64,000 nucleotides of DNA from Mallotus nudiflorus (Eukaryota; Streptophyta; Magnoliopsida; Malpighiales; Euphorbiaceae). Both the position numbers and the translations under genes were made by a program. The notes beneath the pieces are model-generated. The model was not told the DNA's origin and ran no database searches. It was given only the letters and a program-made list of their open reading frames with translations. The stretch spans positions 744,001 to 808,000 of the forward strand of contig CANTUR010000130.1 in the NCBI GenBank assembly GCA_947683625.1. Reading direction: 5' to 3'. Positions 48,408 to 61,854 of this stretch are shown in pieces; position 1 is the first letter of the stretch; every line of letters begins with the position of its first letter.

Positions 48408-51381
48408 ATCACACATTCCACACATATGTCGACTCGGCTTATATAAATATACTAAATATAGAAAAAGTTTAGTTTAATTCATGAAGGATCCATAGAACTT
48501 TAATAATAGCAACCTCAAACAACCCTATCATCACTCTAGCCATACAGGCTCACTTGATTCCAAATAGAACACTTATTCCAATTTGGAAGCAGACTGGCCC
48601 CGAGACACTAAGTCGACCGAGCTCCAGCAGTCTGACTATTAGTGTGATTGGCCCCGAGACACTTGGTCAACCGAGCTCCAACAATCACACTATCTATCAC
48701 CTCACATCTCAATCAACCCAATAGATCATTCATTCCACTATGGACAGTAGACTGGCCCCGAGACATATAGTCAACCGAGCTTCAGCAGTTTGACTGTTAG
48801 TGTGATTGGCCCCGCAATCACACTATCTAACATACCATTAATCTTAGTCAAATCAATCAAATCAATTATAATCATCAAAATTAATTCTCACTCAACCCTT
48901 ATTTATCGTACCGGTACGTTCACTGTCCTGGTGCTGCCCACTAGGAAGCACGTTCTGTTGATATCCTTCATTTACATAAATCATTCATTCTGAAAATAAT
49001 TAATGTAGAACAATATTCATAATAGTGAAATCAACCATATATATATATATATACAAAATATATACCTAAAATATACCCAGTATATTTCGGGTATATATAT
49101 ATATATATATATATGTCAAATAAAGTATGAAATATACTAAAGGTAAACCATTATTATAGTTAAAAACAATTAAGTGTGTATCAATAATACAATATGCATT
49201 TACTTAAAAATGTACCTAAATATACAAAGAATATACCCTAAGTACACAAATTACTTAATAAAAAAATTATGGAAAAATATTCATTTAAATATGTATATGT
49301 ACTAAAACATGCGTTTAGGTTTAACATATATTCACAATATACCAAAATAACCTAATTTTCTAGCATGCATATATCACAAATAACCCTAAGTATACCACTA
49401 ATGTGTTGGGTTTGAATTAATAATAAAACTTACATTTATTTGGAAATATACCATAAATAAACTTAAAAACAATTTAAGTGTAGGTTTATAATATAGCATG
49501 CAATTATTTAAGAATACCCTAAAATATACCAAAACTATACCTAAAGTATACTAATCATTAAATAAAATAATTGTAACTAAATGAACATTTAAAACATGTA
49601 TATATTACTGAAATGTATTAAACTTGACGCTAATCGTTTAATGTGTATATATCAAAATAACATGCATATATACAAAAATACAACCCTAGATATACCAAAA
49701 ATATTATAATTTAAATCACTTTAAAACTATATAATGAAAATGAGAAACCCTAAGTAATGCATCCTATATGTAATACATATATATACAGTATAATAACTCA
49801 TATGGTAGCGCTCTACGAGACAAACTCGACGGGCCTGATCTGTTAGGCCTCAGTCTCGACGCAACTTGAAAAATAAAATAATAATAAAAATAACCGTCAG
49901 AATAAACTTCTAACTCTATACTTTTAGGATTACTATAGACAGATTCAATCAAGAATTCGGAATTAGACTCGGACCGGTTGTTACATTTTATGAGAAATCT
50001 ATCGAAATTACGGCAGAGTTTTCTCTGTAAAATGGACATCTCCCTATAAAAGTATGACCGATCCTGCATAGAAAACACACTTTGAAAATATACGGTTTCA
50101 CAACCCCTTGATCGGACTCTCAAACTATAATTCTATCGATCAAGGTTCACGATTCACAATATAAACACAGAACACATTAAAATACCAAAAATGTCCTTCA
50201 ATACTCAAAATATAGCAAATTAGGTATTCAAAACACTGAAAATAATTATTTACCGATAATTACATAAAAACCCTAATTTTAATAAAATATTATAAAAAAT
50301 CAACAATTCTCGATAAATTCATAAATATTGACCAAAATACATTTTTAAACTCCAAATTACACAATTAACCCTACAACATATTAAAAACTGATAAAAACTC
50401 ATTTATTTAGAAAAATAGTTTATTATATATAATTTGAAAATAATTTATGAAAAATAGTTTTAATTAATTAAAAATACTAAATAATTTGTAGAAATCATTT
50501 TTATACCTCAAATAACTATTAAAACCAATTTAATTATATTTTTAGCCAATTAGTGCCAAATTACCAAATTACCCTTAATTATATAAATTCACTATAATTA
50601 ATAAAAAAATTCACCAAAAATAATATAATTACTCAAAAATTAATTTCTCAACATATAATTCAATAATATCAATATACATACTCAATTAACCAATTAATTT
50701 CAATAAAACACATAATTAACCTAATTTTCCCAAAAATTACATAAACTGAATAAATTCAAAATAATTATATTAAATTCACAAAAATTACAAATAAATTTAT
50801 AAAATTCATTTTAACACCTATAAACACCATAAAACACAATTTCATACTTTAAATAATTAAATTTCGAAAATTAGAAAATATTAATAAAATAATAAAAAAT
50901 TCACAAAAATCAAAATAATTTTCAAAAATTATACAAAAATTCTAGGATGAAGATCAAGCTAAAGGGATCAACTTTTGTGAAGGTACTTTTCATGAATCAC
51001 AAGGAATGAAGTTCAAAAAAATCAAGAACCACAAATGGCTGAAATTGGAAACTAGCTTAAAACCTTACCAAATCGAATTTTTAGACAAAAGGAAGCTTGG
51101 AATCGTGTTCACAGGAACTTGAGGAGCTCAAGGACACCGAAATCGTGAAAAATGGAGGCCGAAAAAGCTTGGAACGCTGGAGAGAAGAGTTTCGACCTCT
51201 TCTTGATGCAGGAGCTGTCACCGGCGCCGGGGAAGAGAAAGGAGGGCGGCGGAGCTGCTGGTGGTGCTGGAAGGCCGGATGGCACACCGACGGCCTGAAA
51301 ATGGGATGACAGGCGATGAGGGTGACGATGAGGATAGGTTTCGGGAGAGTGAGGAAGAGAGGGGGTAGTTTTAGTAAATTA

Positions 51382-51421
<40 letters not shown>

Positions 51422-51507
51422 CTCTATATTATAATATTTAATAAACTTTAATATATACACAATAAACACACACCACACATTATACACATGCATAATTATA
51501 TACTCAC

Positions 51508-51641
<134 letters not shown>

Positions 51642-51674
51642 TTTTTAAATAAATAATGAACCCTAAATATATGC

Positions 51675-51713
<39 letters not shown>

Positions 51714-51805
51714 CATAAAATAATAATAATGCATAAAACAATATAATTTAGTAAGGTAAAATAATATTAAAATAAAATACATTAAGTTAAAAACTATTTA
51801 GAACA

Positions 51806-51933
<128 letters not shown>

Positions 51934-52454
51934 CAAATGAATTATCGAAATACTAATCATTATATATATATATATATATATCGAAACCCTAATTAAAATA
52001 AATTAATGATAATCAACTCAAAATCGATAAATATTTTAATATTGTCTAAAATTATTAACATTGCATATATTGATTTAAAATAAAATCATTTAAAAACTCG
52101 GATTATAACAAGGACAGTGAAGGGTGGGACAACAAAGGGAAGATTAAAGTTTTGATGTTTGGGTGAGCGGCGAGAAGCAGAGAAAGTGTTGGGATGTTTT
52201 TGGGTTTGCTAAAATGGTGATAGTCAATTTATGGAGGCAGAGTTGGTAGGTTAGGTCTACTACATGCAGTGGTTTCTTAGTTTCGGCGGCAATGACGATA
52301 GGGGTGAGGAAAGGCAGCATTGGTGTTAAATGATGGGTGGAAAAACCAAAAATTGAGCAAGAGTTGTTTCTGGATTAAATGAAATTGATAAAGGGTTATT
52401 TTAGTTTTTTTACAGTCATTTAACGTTTAATTAATCAAAAAACTAACAAGAAGA

Positions 52455-52562
52455 TTTTTTAATTTAATTAACCAAATTATAAGGATGAATAAATATATTT
52501 TTAAATTGTTAGAAATAAAATTATGTAATATATCAAAATACTGGAAAAATAACAATTATTCC
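52455..52562 (-). repeat. Right terminal inverted repeat of the MULE
   Basis: Inverted partner of 36181-36290. It lies beyond the nested retroelements, which shows that the inserts went into an existing DNA transposon. Confidence 0.75.
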
Positions 52563-52689
52563 AAAAAAACTCATAAATGTCATTATTTTAACATTTTGAA
52601 TTAGAGCTGATTTATGAATCCATTAATATTGATCCTCATACGACCTGCGAATAATAAATTATGATTTTTTGTCATTTAAAATTTTTGGG

Positions 52690-53033
52690 GCTTGATCCAA
52701 GGTTTGCATTTAGCCTGGGATAAAGGGATTCAGCAGTTATACAAAGAGTGTGTGGTTAAGCTTTGTGGTGCTCTGGTCGATGAAGCTAAACGTCTCTTAT
52801 TATGGAATTGGCAAATTCAGGTCTACCACATCTCTAATGAAGGATAAAATGCTGCTGATTGGTCAGCTTGTTACACAAAAAGTTCACCTGTGGGCACACA
52901 TATTTTCCAATCTCATCGTCAGGGTCTTTCGGAATGGCTATGGCATGACAATTATGGTGTTTCTTGTCCTAGAAATATAATTTGTTAAGTCTTTGGGGCT
53001 TTCCCTGCTTTTTTTCATTAAAAAAAAAAAAAG
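52690..53033 (+). pseudogene. 5'-truncated LINE, RNase H end and poly(A) tail
   Basis: One frame from about 52707 reads HLAWDKGIQQLYKEC, then NWQIQVYHISNEG, a stop, NAADWSACYTKSSPVGTHIF, QGLSEWLWHDNYGVSCPR and a terminal stop at 52984. This is the C-terminal RNase H-like region typical of plant non-LTR retrotransposons. A T-rich 3' tail segment and a poly(A) run (about 53019-53032) follow. The upstream endonuclease and reverse transcriptase are absent, as usual for 5'-truncated copies. A clear target duplication was not found. Confidence 0.72.
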
Positions 53034-53289
53034 TAAAATAGAAATAAATTTAAGAAATATAAAAACAACTAAATTGATGCATAAAGATGCATATTATCCT
53101 ATTAAGGAAATTAACTCATGATTATGAAATGAACCTAAATCTAGATATATACAAAGTCAATAACTCCACTTGTCAATAAGAAAAATTTTATTTATGACCA
53201 CAATAAACAGAACATTTTTTTTTAAAAAAAAAAAGCAGTTTAGCAGATGAAGTTACGTAAATACAAAGTCCAAAATTTTGAGGCTATTT

Positions 53290-53700
53290 TTCTTTGGTTT
53301 AATTCTATCAATAAATTTATTTTTTCAAATAAAAATTAATTTACAAATGAATTCTTATTAATGAAGTGAATTTGATTCAAATGAATATTTTATAAAATAA
53401 ATTTATTTAAATATTCTAATATTTTTTAAAATTTGATTTATATTATATTTGATTCAATTCTATTAAGAAATTTATTTTATTTCCAAATGAATTATAAATA
53501 GAATTCAATTTTAAATGAATTTTTATTACTAAAATGTGTTTGGTTGAAATGAATAGTTTGTAAAATTCATTTCATATTTTGTTATATTATGTTTGGTATA
53601 ATCCCTTATTTGGTTCAATTCCATTAAGAAATTTAATTTATTTTCAAATAAATTTTAAATAGATTCTATTTTCAAATGAATTTCAAATACATTTAACTCA
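53290..53700. repeat. Degenerate AT-rich tandem units of about 160 bp
   Basis: Three successive segments start with GGTTTAATTCTATCAATAAA (53297), GATTCAATTCTATTAAGAAA (53450) and GGTTCAATTCCATTAAGAAA (53613) and continue with similar ATTTATTTTCAAATAAAT-like sequence. Related AT-rich text lies near 18520. The family is not recognised. Confidence 0.5.
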
Positions 53701-54884
53701 ACCATACTTCATTAACAAGAATTGATTTAGTTTCAAACAATTTCATAAAACTAAAAAATTGGAATTCGAAATAAATTTTACAAAATTTTTATTTATACCC
53801 AATATATTTACTTGAGTTTGTAAATAAATTTCACAAAATTTTATGAAATTCATTTGAACTAAACAAACCCATTAGATTCAACTTAATTTTTAATTTTGGT
53901 CAAAAAATATCCTTTCAAATAGAAGGATATTTTGAAAATAAAAATAACAAGAGGGTATTTTAGTTATCTAGAAATATAGACTTAAAATTTTTGGAATACA
54001 TTTGGAAATTTTGTTAGAATTTAATTTAGTTATAATTAATTCCATAAATTTAAAAATTTGAAGTTACAAATGAATTTTACTACATATTCATTTAAATCAA
54101 ATATACATTATTTGAAATTGCAAATAAATTTCATTTTGTGGAATTTATTTACACCAAACACATTTTTGACTTTGAATTTTTCAAGCATTCATAGATATTT
54201 AACATGCATATTCCTATAGTTAGGTACTTTTGCAATTTTCTCACTTACGAATTGCTATGAGTTTTGGAGGATTGAATATAAGGTTTCTGATATTATGAAT
54301 TGAGTTAGTCTCCGGTAATAGCTAAACATGCAAAGAAAAAAAAACGGAGAATTTTTTATTTATTTGAATGTATATACTTCACAGTTGAATTTATAATTCA
54401 TATATCATATATTATGCATTAATTGACTAAGTGTAAACACTCATATAAACCTTTTTCAAACCTCTTTTGTCTAATATCCATTACACATATGTAAAGATTT
54501 ACAAATACTCTCATGGTTAAAACTCATAAAATTGCATTCGATGTGGGACAACAGAATAACCCAATAAATAAATAACTAGTTAGTAATTTTCTGTATGTGT
54601 TGGAAAACAAATTAATTTCCTATAATGATATAGGAATTATACTTTATATTCACAGCAGTTCTCATTACTTCAAAATCTATTTCACATTATTTTATTAAAT
54701 TTTGATAAACGTAGTGGGCCGCTACGTGATTGTATAACAGAATACAAAATGATGTTAATTTTTTTTAAAAGATGATATTGTCCTATGAGCAGGAGACAAT
54801 ATCATTTAATCTATCATCTTTTATAGTAATTTTACAATCCGTTTTTTACAGCGAGTCGCTATATATATATTTTTTTCATATTTT
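53701..54884. other. AT-rich intergenic DNA left of the Tat element
   Basis: Further diverged copies of the AAATTTCA/TGAAATTT-type text continue to about 54200, then ordinary AT-rich spacer. No gene is supported. Confidence 0.45.
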
Positions 54885-55303
54885 ATTATTCATAATTGAT
54901 ACCGTTTATATATATTTATGTTTAATTGAAGAATTTTTATTTTTTAAATACGGTTACCTGGACAAGAAAGGTAGTAAAATCTGTTTATGAAAAAAATTAT
55001 ATCTTAAAAAGGGTTACTAAACAAAGAGGGAATACTCTCCTACTAGGATTAAGGATTCTTATCTCACGAAAAATCTTAATTCTTTCAGGTTCAAGAATCA
55101 CTATAAATAGGACCTTATATCTCTCATTTTAGATCATCTCATTCTCTTATATTCTAATTGTTCCTTGCTCTCTATACAAAATTTCTTTCTATTCTTTAAC
55201 TTAGGCATCAGAGTGTTTGTGGGGACTCTCTCCACCTCTCACCTTGCTCATTGTTCATTGATTGCAGGGTCTCAAGTTCAAGAGTTCTGAAAACAAGTTA
55301 TCA
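54885..55303 (+). repeat. 5' LTR of the plus-strand Tat element
   Basis: It ends AAGTTATCA at 55303. The left edge is set by alignment with the LTR at 9419-9830 (shared ATTGATACC near 54895 and GGTTACCTGGACAAGAAAGG near 54951) and is accurate to about 10 bp. The TATA box is CACTATAAATAGG near 55090. The conserved block is ACTTAGGCATCAGAGTGTTT near 55199. Confidence 0.75.
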
Positions 55304-55305
55304 AG

Positions 55306-55323
55306 TGGCGCTGTCTGTGGGAA
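55306..55323 (+). promoter_or_regulatory. Primer-binding site of the plus-strand Tat element
   Basis: TGGCGCTGTCTGTGGGAA two bases after the LTR, the form typical of Tat elements and identical to the site at 10897-10914. Confidence 0.85.
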
Positions 55324-55373
55324 CTCTTGGGAAAAACCATTCATATACTTGCTAAGCTAAAGACATTCAAACC

Positions 55374-56940
55374 ATGACTTCCAGCCCACCACAAACTTCA
55401 ACTCCTGAAACTAACATCAATCCTTCTGCGCACATCCCTTCGACTAATCTCTCAACCCCTCTCCCAACAATAGTGTTTTCAGCCACTTTTTAGTATGCCG
55501 AAACTTCATTCGGGCATACACATTCACTTCCTGACAACACCCAGAGATGTCCAGCTCAGTCATAAATTGTCCACTTTATGCTCCTTTACAACACCACTCT
55601 TGTTTAATACCGTCCATACCTTTTCCAATTTTGACAGATACACCAGCAATCACCACACCAAACTTAAACACTGTAAACCAAACACTCAACCTCAACCAAA
55701 CTAATAAGGAAGTTCTGATAGAAAATATCTAAGCGCAAATGGCCTTAATGCAACAACAGCTAAATGCTTTAATACAAAGCAGGAATTTTGAACTAGCCCA
55801 AATCGATCAACTCCGACAGGCACCAGAGACAAGCAGGGGAAAAGGTAAAGCGCCGGAAGGGGAATGCAATTCAATAATTCTAGCTCTTGATGACTCAAAG
55901 TTAGCTCAGAAAGTCGAAGAGGTTATACACAGAGCCCATACGAAACCAAGAAAAGAGGATGAATGTGTTATGGATAATGGAACTCCATTCATAAGAAGAA
56001 TAATTCAGACAAAAATCCCTACTAAATTCAGAAGCCCACCACTTGATCAGTATGACAGGATGGGAGATCTAGTCAACCACATATTGATGTTCAAAGCAAG
56101 GATGTTGCTCCATAATGTAAATGATGGAATCATGTGCAGAGTCTTCCCAAGCACACTCACAAAAAATGCCCAAAAGTGGTTTCATCGACTCTCAGAGAAT
56201 TCTATCACTTCTTTTGAGGATCTAACAGAGCAGTTTCATACCAAGTTCATCACCAACATTCCCCCAGCTAAAAACATCAACGATCGGATGTGCCAGTAAG
56301 AAGTTGATGAATCTCTACGAAGTTATCTTGATCGGTTCAACAAAATAGCCATACAAATCAAAAATTTTGTTAATGAGGTTGCCATAGAAGCTTTGAAAAA
56401 TGGCATTAGACTCAAAAAGCTTAAAGATAGGATAATGATAAAGGAACTGGGCACCTTTACGGAAGCAATGGCTATGGCAGTCAGAATGATAAAAATGGAT
56501 AAAGATAAAAGGATGCGAAGGGAGGAGGAGAAAACACCAGCCAAAGATGAAAGACCAAGATCCAGGTGAGCAAGCTTCCCAAAAATAAATTTTAGAAACT
56601 TGACAGAGAGATTTGATAGGGAAGCCAATAGATACATAACCCTAAATACCTCTCGATCCAAAATTCTCATGTGGATCAGGCAGAATGGCATTAGAATCAC
56701 CCCCACAAAGAGAATTAGCCCCAGCTGAAGATCCACACAAAACAAGGGACAATACTTGCTAGTATCACCGAGAATATGGGCATGACACTGAGGCTTGCAA
56801 AGAGTTAAAGCATGCCATAAAAAGACTGGTGCAAAATGGTAAACTCAATAACTTCACGAACACATCGAGGGGCAAAAACTCAGAAGCTCAGGGGAATGAC
56901 AGGCCAGAAATGAAGAAAGCTTAGAAGGAGCCAGTTGGTA
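55374..56940 (+). pseudogene. Tat gag, decayed
   Basis: It starts MTSSPPQTSTPETN at 55374, loses frame, and is clear again from 55739 (MALMQQQLNALIQSRN). The capsid-like core includes IPTKFRSPPLDQYDRMGDLV and KWFHRLSENSITSFEDLTEQ, ending at a TAA (56297) where the sister copy reads Q. It continues in frame as EVDESLRSYLDRFNKIA to a basic tail KRMRREEEKTPAKDERPRSR and a stop near 56569. Near 56755 the zinc-knuckle-like YHREYGHDTEACKEL follows, with a stop just after its first Cys. Gag would form the particle and bind the RNA. Confidence 0.82.
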
Positions 56941-57029
56941 TTATTAATATGATTATTAGCGGAGAAAATCATAGGAAGAAATTAAAACGGAGTAGGGGAG
57001 AAAAAGCAGCTTTTGGAAAAAGGGAGATC

Positions 57030-57420
57030 GTATTCAACTTAGAAGATGGTTTGCATGTTCGCCATCCCCATTGTGACACCCTGGTGATTAATGAGTATGT
57101 AGACAATTAATTGGTAAAGAGGTTATTGGTGGACAACAGAAGCGCTATCAACGTATTATCCTGGAATGCATACAAAGCGATGAGAGGCTCTGTCACTGAT
57201 CTGAAGACCATTCAGTATCCCATCACAAGCTTCTATGAAGGAACTATATAGTCAATGGGAGTCATGGAGTTGAACTTAGAATTTGGGAATCAAGACAATG
57301 AAGAAACAAAAGTTATCCAAATAGTATTCAATATGGTGGATCTCCCACTGGTGTACAATGGAATTATAGGACGTCCGGTGCTCTATGAAGCAGATGCAGT
57401 CACCAATATCTGACACCTAA
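57030..57420 (+). pseudogene. Tat protease
   Basis: The retropepsin-like segment reads LVKRLLVDNRSAINVLSW, with the active-site DDG or DTG changed to DNR, then MELNLEFGNQDNEET and VDLPLVYNGIIGRPVLYEAD. Stops lie near 57109, 57249 and 57411. The minus-strand copy at 232-585 keeps DDG. Confidence 0.8.
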
Positions 57421-57422
57421 CT

Positions 57423-58860
57423 ATGAAAATTCTAGTTAAGAGCGAAACTCTTACCATCCAGGGAGATCAGCATATGGCTAGACAATGTTACCAGATGGCC
57501 ATGAAGCCTCAAACAAAAGCCTTTCCTTTAAAAACATGGGAAATAGAGAAGCAGGGTGCGAGTCTGCAACCAGTCGAAGACACAGAAGCCCTGCAAATTA
57601 TGGATGGCAAAGTAGTGAAGATCGGTAATAAACTCGATCGTGGCATTAAGGAAGAAATAAGGGAGGTCCTCACCAGACACGCAAAAGACTTCGCTTCCCA
57701 AGCATTTGAGATCATTGGTGTGGATCCACAAGTTGCTTGTCACAGTTTAAACATCAGACCGAAAGTAAAGCCAGTGGCCCAGAAAAAAAGAACCTTTGCT
57801 TATAAAGGCAGAGGATAATTGCTGAGGAAATAAAGAAGTTATTAGAAGCCGAATTCATCAAGGAAGTTACTCATCCAAAATGGGTAACCAATGTGGTACT
57901 TGTCAAAAAAGCGAATGGAAAATATAGGATGTGCATGGACTAGACTAACCTTAATCGGGCATGTCCTAAAGACAACTACCCATTGCCCATGATCGACCAG
58001 CTCATAGACTCCATTGCTGGCCACGGATTATATAGTTTCATGGACGCAGCACAAAGATATCACCAGATACCGATGAAGGAAGAAGATCAGGAGAAAATGT
58101 CCTTCATCACCCATGAAGGACTATATTACTACAAGGTGATGCCCTTCGGGCTAAAGAACCTGGAGCAATATCAATGAATGATGAACCAAGTGCTTCAAAA
58201 CTAGATTGGCACAAACATGGAAGTATATGTAGATGACATCATCATCAAGAGCAAACATGCAGAACAACACCCAACGGATTTGGATCAAGTTCTTTAATTA
58301 TTGAGCAAGTCTAGGATCAAGATAAATCCATAAAAATATGTCTTCAGAGTCAAAGTGGGCAAATTAGGATTCATGATATCCCACCGGGGTATTGAGGCCA
58401 ACCCAAAGAAAATGGAAGCCATACTCAACATGAAAGCCCTAAAAAATATCCACGAAGTACAAAAACTAAATGGTAGAATCACGGCATTGGGGTGTTTTAT
58501 CTCATGCTCAGCCAAATGTTGTCTACCATTATTTTGAGCTCTAAAAAATTCCAAAAAGTTTGTTTGGACTGCAGATTGCCAAGTAGCCTTCGAAGACATC
58601 AAAAAGTTGTTGTCCTCACCACCCCTACTCAGTAAGCCCATCCCAGATGAAATATTATATTTATATCTCTCTGTAGGCCAAGAATGCATTGCTTTCGTAT
58701 TGGTAAGAGAAGAGGGAAGCCAGCAAAACCCAGTATATTACATCAACAAAATGCTCTGAGGATCCGAAGTTCGATACCCCATGTTGGATAAGCTAGCTAT
58801 AGTTGTGGTTCATGCATCCCAGAAGCTCCGACATTACTTCTAAGCACATCCTATTGTGGT
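57423..58860 (+). pseudogene. Tat reverse transcriptase and first RNase H
   Basis: A linker (57423-57818) precedes the polymerase. The polymerase begins EAEFIKEVTHPKWVTNVVLV (57848) and includes NRACPKDNYPLPMIDQLIDS, LYSFMDAAQRYHQIPM, YYYKVMPFGLKN and the intact catalytic VYVDDIIIKSKH near 58230. The thumb and connection segment (GIEANPKKMEAIL, LNGRITALGCFIS) leads into RNase H (FVWTADCQVAFEDIKKLLSS, QNPVYYINKML, RYPMLDKLAIVVVHASQKLR). Stops at former Asp/Trp/Gln/Arg-type codons recur (57942, 58177, 58204, 58297, 58534, 58758). A frameshift separates the linker from the polymerase near 57815. Confidence 0.85.
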
Positions 58861-59029
58861 TTGATCCCATTTCCCTCTGTGAAATATCTTATAAAGACCG
58901 GAGACTTCAGGCAGACTAGTTTAATGTTGATGTTACTTGGTGAATCTGACACTGATTATGAGCCCCGCCAATAAGTAAAAGCTCAAGAATTAGCAAATTT
59001 CATATAAGAAATGGCTCCAAAAGACCTTA

Positions 59030-59420
59030 CCATGACAAAAGCACCATAATGGAATCTCTATGTTGATAAAGCTTCCTCCTCTCAAGGATCCGGCGTCGGA
59101 GTGATTCTCAAAGGACTGCATAAAATTCACATTCGGTATACAGTTCAGATAAGGTACAATGCAACTAAAAATGCCGCAATATATGAAGCACTCATCACAG
59201 GCCTAAAATTAGTTGCCAAATTCAGAGTCAAACACCTCATAATACACTCGGACTCCTAGCTGGTAGTAAACCAGGTTAACGACACCTTCTACGTCAAAGA
59301 CATTGGCATTGCCAAGTACATACACAAAGTCAAGAAACTCTTAAAATAGACCAAGCAAGAACGGGGCTGGTAGGAGATCATCTAGATACCTAGACAAGAG
59401 AACTCTCAGGCTAATCTCCA
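59030..59420 (+). pseudogene. Second RNase H of the Tat element
   Basis: WNLYVDKASSSQGSGVGVIL, KNAAIYEALITGLKLVAKF and LIIHSDS followed by a stop form an RNase H fold distinct from the one joined to reverse transcriptase. Two RNase H domains are an established trait of Tat-lineage elements. The first Asp of the site (YVDKASS) and the Glu (YEAL) and Asp (HSDS) positions are legible. Confidence 0.8.
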
Positions 59421-59469
59421 GGACAAATCGATAGCTGAAGACAGTCAAGCATTTAAGGACATGGAATTC

Positions 59470-60770
59470 ACCAAGGCACCGACAAAACCCAACATGAAAG
59501 ATCCTAAAGTTTTGGAGATATGAGAATTTTCAAAATGGATGCGTCTGATAGTCCAATACTTGGAACACAAAACTCTTCCTGAAGACAAATTGAAAGCTCG
59601 AAAACTAAAAATGAGAGCAGCCTACTATTTTATCCACCAAGGGGAGCTCTACAAAAAATCTCTGTCGCACCCATGGTCTAAGTGCGTCTTGCCAGAGGAA
59701 GGGAATTACATACTCAGGGAGATCTATGAAGGAATTTATGGAGCATATGAGTCCCACTATGCATTAACCTGGAAAGCACTACTCTAAGGATATTATTGGC
59801 CTACCATGTCAAATGATGCTCAAAAGCTAACTCAAGCATGAAGTAGGTGCCAGCAATTCGCTCGACTCAATCACAAGCCTTCCCACCCCCTGTATCTGAT
59901 CTGTAGCCCATGGCCCTTCGTAATGTGAAGGATGGACATCCTGGGTCCCTTCCCAACTTCCACTTTATAAAAAAAGTTCCTGATTATGACTATAGACCAT
60001 TTCACTAAATGGGTAAAGGTGGAGGCAATTCCAACCATCACAGAAGCTCGAATACAACATTTCTTCTAGAGAGAGGTCATCTGCAAATTCAGCATCCCTC
60101 ACACTCTGATTATGAATAACGACAAATAGTTCAATAATGAAAAGTTTAGAGGTTTTTGTTCAGACCTCAGAATAAGGCTTTATTTCACCTCAATAGCCCA
60201 CCCGCAAACAAACGAACAAACAGAAGTCACCAATAGAATTATCATGCAGGGTTAAAGAAGAGACTTGATGAGAAAAAGGAAAACTAGGTCGAGGAATGTA
60301 ATCTAGGCCTACAGAACCACTCCTAGATCATTCACTGAGGAGACACCATTCAGGTTGACTTATGGAATGGACGCAGTAATACCAGTGAAAATTGATTCAC
60401 CAAGTTACAGGGTCAGTCGTAGTCTCAATCACAACATCAACAACATTGATGCACGAATACGTCTAGACTTATTAGAGGAAAGGCGAGAGCGGGCAGCAGC
60501 TACGGCAAAAGCACATCGATAGAAGGTGGCACAGTATCATCTCTGGTGGTGTTACCCAAGACTATTCAAATTAGGAGACTAGGTACTCAAAAGAGCATAT
60601 ATTAGCAAAGGCAACTCAGGCTCTGGCAAACTAGGTCCCAATTGGGAAGGCCCATATCAAATCTCATAACACATAACCAAGGGAGTATACAAACTAAGAG
60701 ACAAAGGAGGCAAAGAGCTACCATAATTTTGGAACTTAGATTGCCTCTAAAAGTACTATCAATAAATTGT
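59470..60770 (+). pseudogene. Tat integrase
   Basis: It starts LIVQYLEHKTLPEDKLKARK, then an HHCC-type zinc region (HQGELYKKSL, ILREIYEGIYGAYESHYA, CQQFARLNHKPS). The catalytic core follows: WPFVMWRMDILGPFP, MTIDHFTKWVKVEAIPTIT, IMNNDK (Asp expected before the G/K), FTSIAHPQTNEQTEVTNRII. The C-terminus KLGPNWEGPYQIS and DKGGKELPFWNLDCL-like sequence ends with YYQ and a stop near 60760. Stops interrupt it at many sites, e.g. 59786, 60067, 60129 and 60254. Confidence 0.82.
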
Positions 60771-60868
60771 ACTCAGAAAGATATTCAATAAAGTATCTCT
60801 TTATTAAAGCAATAATATTTTTTACAACTGATCGATTATAAAAAAAAAAAAAGAGATGCGAAAGGTTC

Positions 60869-61854
60869 TTATTCTATAACTTGCATATCTGGACCACCGG
60901 GCCCTAAGATAGAGGGGGAAACAACATCAACGGCATCTGAAGGCACAGTAGGTTCAGCAATAGCAGCAGACTCTAAATTATTCCTTATGCAAGAGGTACC
61001 TGCCCTTCGATGAGCATCCTCCTCAGCAGTAATATTTGCAAGGTCTGTCGGTGTTATTCGATCCAGCACGTCCAGATCCAACTCAGAGTTCTGAGAAAGC
61101 AGGATCCTCCTACACTCAGCCCTGTAGGCCTTAAGAAATCCCCGTACCATGTTTTTGTAAGACCTTTTATCATTCTCTCAGAATCTCTCAACCTCAGACA
61201 ACCTCTTCTCCAGATCTATAATTTAAAGATCCTGCTCTTCAATCCTCTTCCTCAACTGACCTTGTCTATGCTCCAGATCGGCGATCTTCTTTTGGCCCGC
61301 CTTAGCCTCAGACTTTGCCTCCATATATTTTGTCTGGCAGAGCTCTAGCGCTGCCTTTGCACCATCCAGCTTTTTCTTGAAGTCAATCACTATCGTCCCC
61401 ACCTTTGTCTTCTTCAGACTATACTGGCTTTTTAAGTAAAAGTATTAGTTCGTTGCTAGTAGTAAGGCCTGAGTCATCTATGACAGGGAAGTTTGTATTA
61501 ACACAAGTAGACATGTAAGTAAAAAAGTGCGAGTAACAAAGATAACATTCACTTACTTCTAATAACTGGTCGATCATCAAATCAAGCAGCCCCTCTGAGC
61601 CCTCCTCAGACCAGCACTGTATATCCGCCAGTGGCCTCAACAACTCAGCATACTGATCTCTTACTTGGTTATTCAAGATGCTCAGAGGCTTCATCTTATT
61701 CAGTATTTACCCTCTCATATTCGGACACCTGGACAGCCTCGGGCGTTGAATGTATATCTCGACATCAAAATCTTACTCGATTAGCCGCCTTTTTCTTTGA
61801 CCCACCTTCCCAGCTCGGGTTGACTTAACTACCGCCTTGCCTTTGGGATCGACA
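60869..61854 (-). pseudogene. Antisense ORF of the Tat element, C-terminal half
   Basis: On the opposite strand to pol. From right to left it reads a segment near 61694-61570 (MKPLSILNNQVRDQYAELL, EEGSEGLLDLMIDQLLE), then a gap with intron-like borders. A lysine/glutamate-rich coiled-coil stretch follows near 61400-61170 (FKKKLDGAKAALELCQTKY, KIADLEHRQGQLRKRIEEQD), with an acidic tail to 60869 (LSQNSELDLDVLDRITPTDL). Extra antisense ORFs between pol and the 3' LTR are known in Tat elements; their role is unsettled. Stops make this copy non-functional. Confidence 0.65.

Noticed and set aside
61010..61348. Plus-strand ORF of 112 codons
   Set aside because: It is the complement of the coiled-coil part of the Tat antisense ORF, whose frame gives the recognisable composition.
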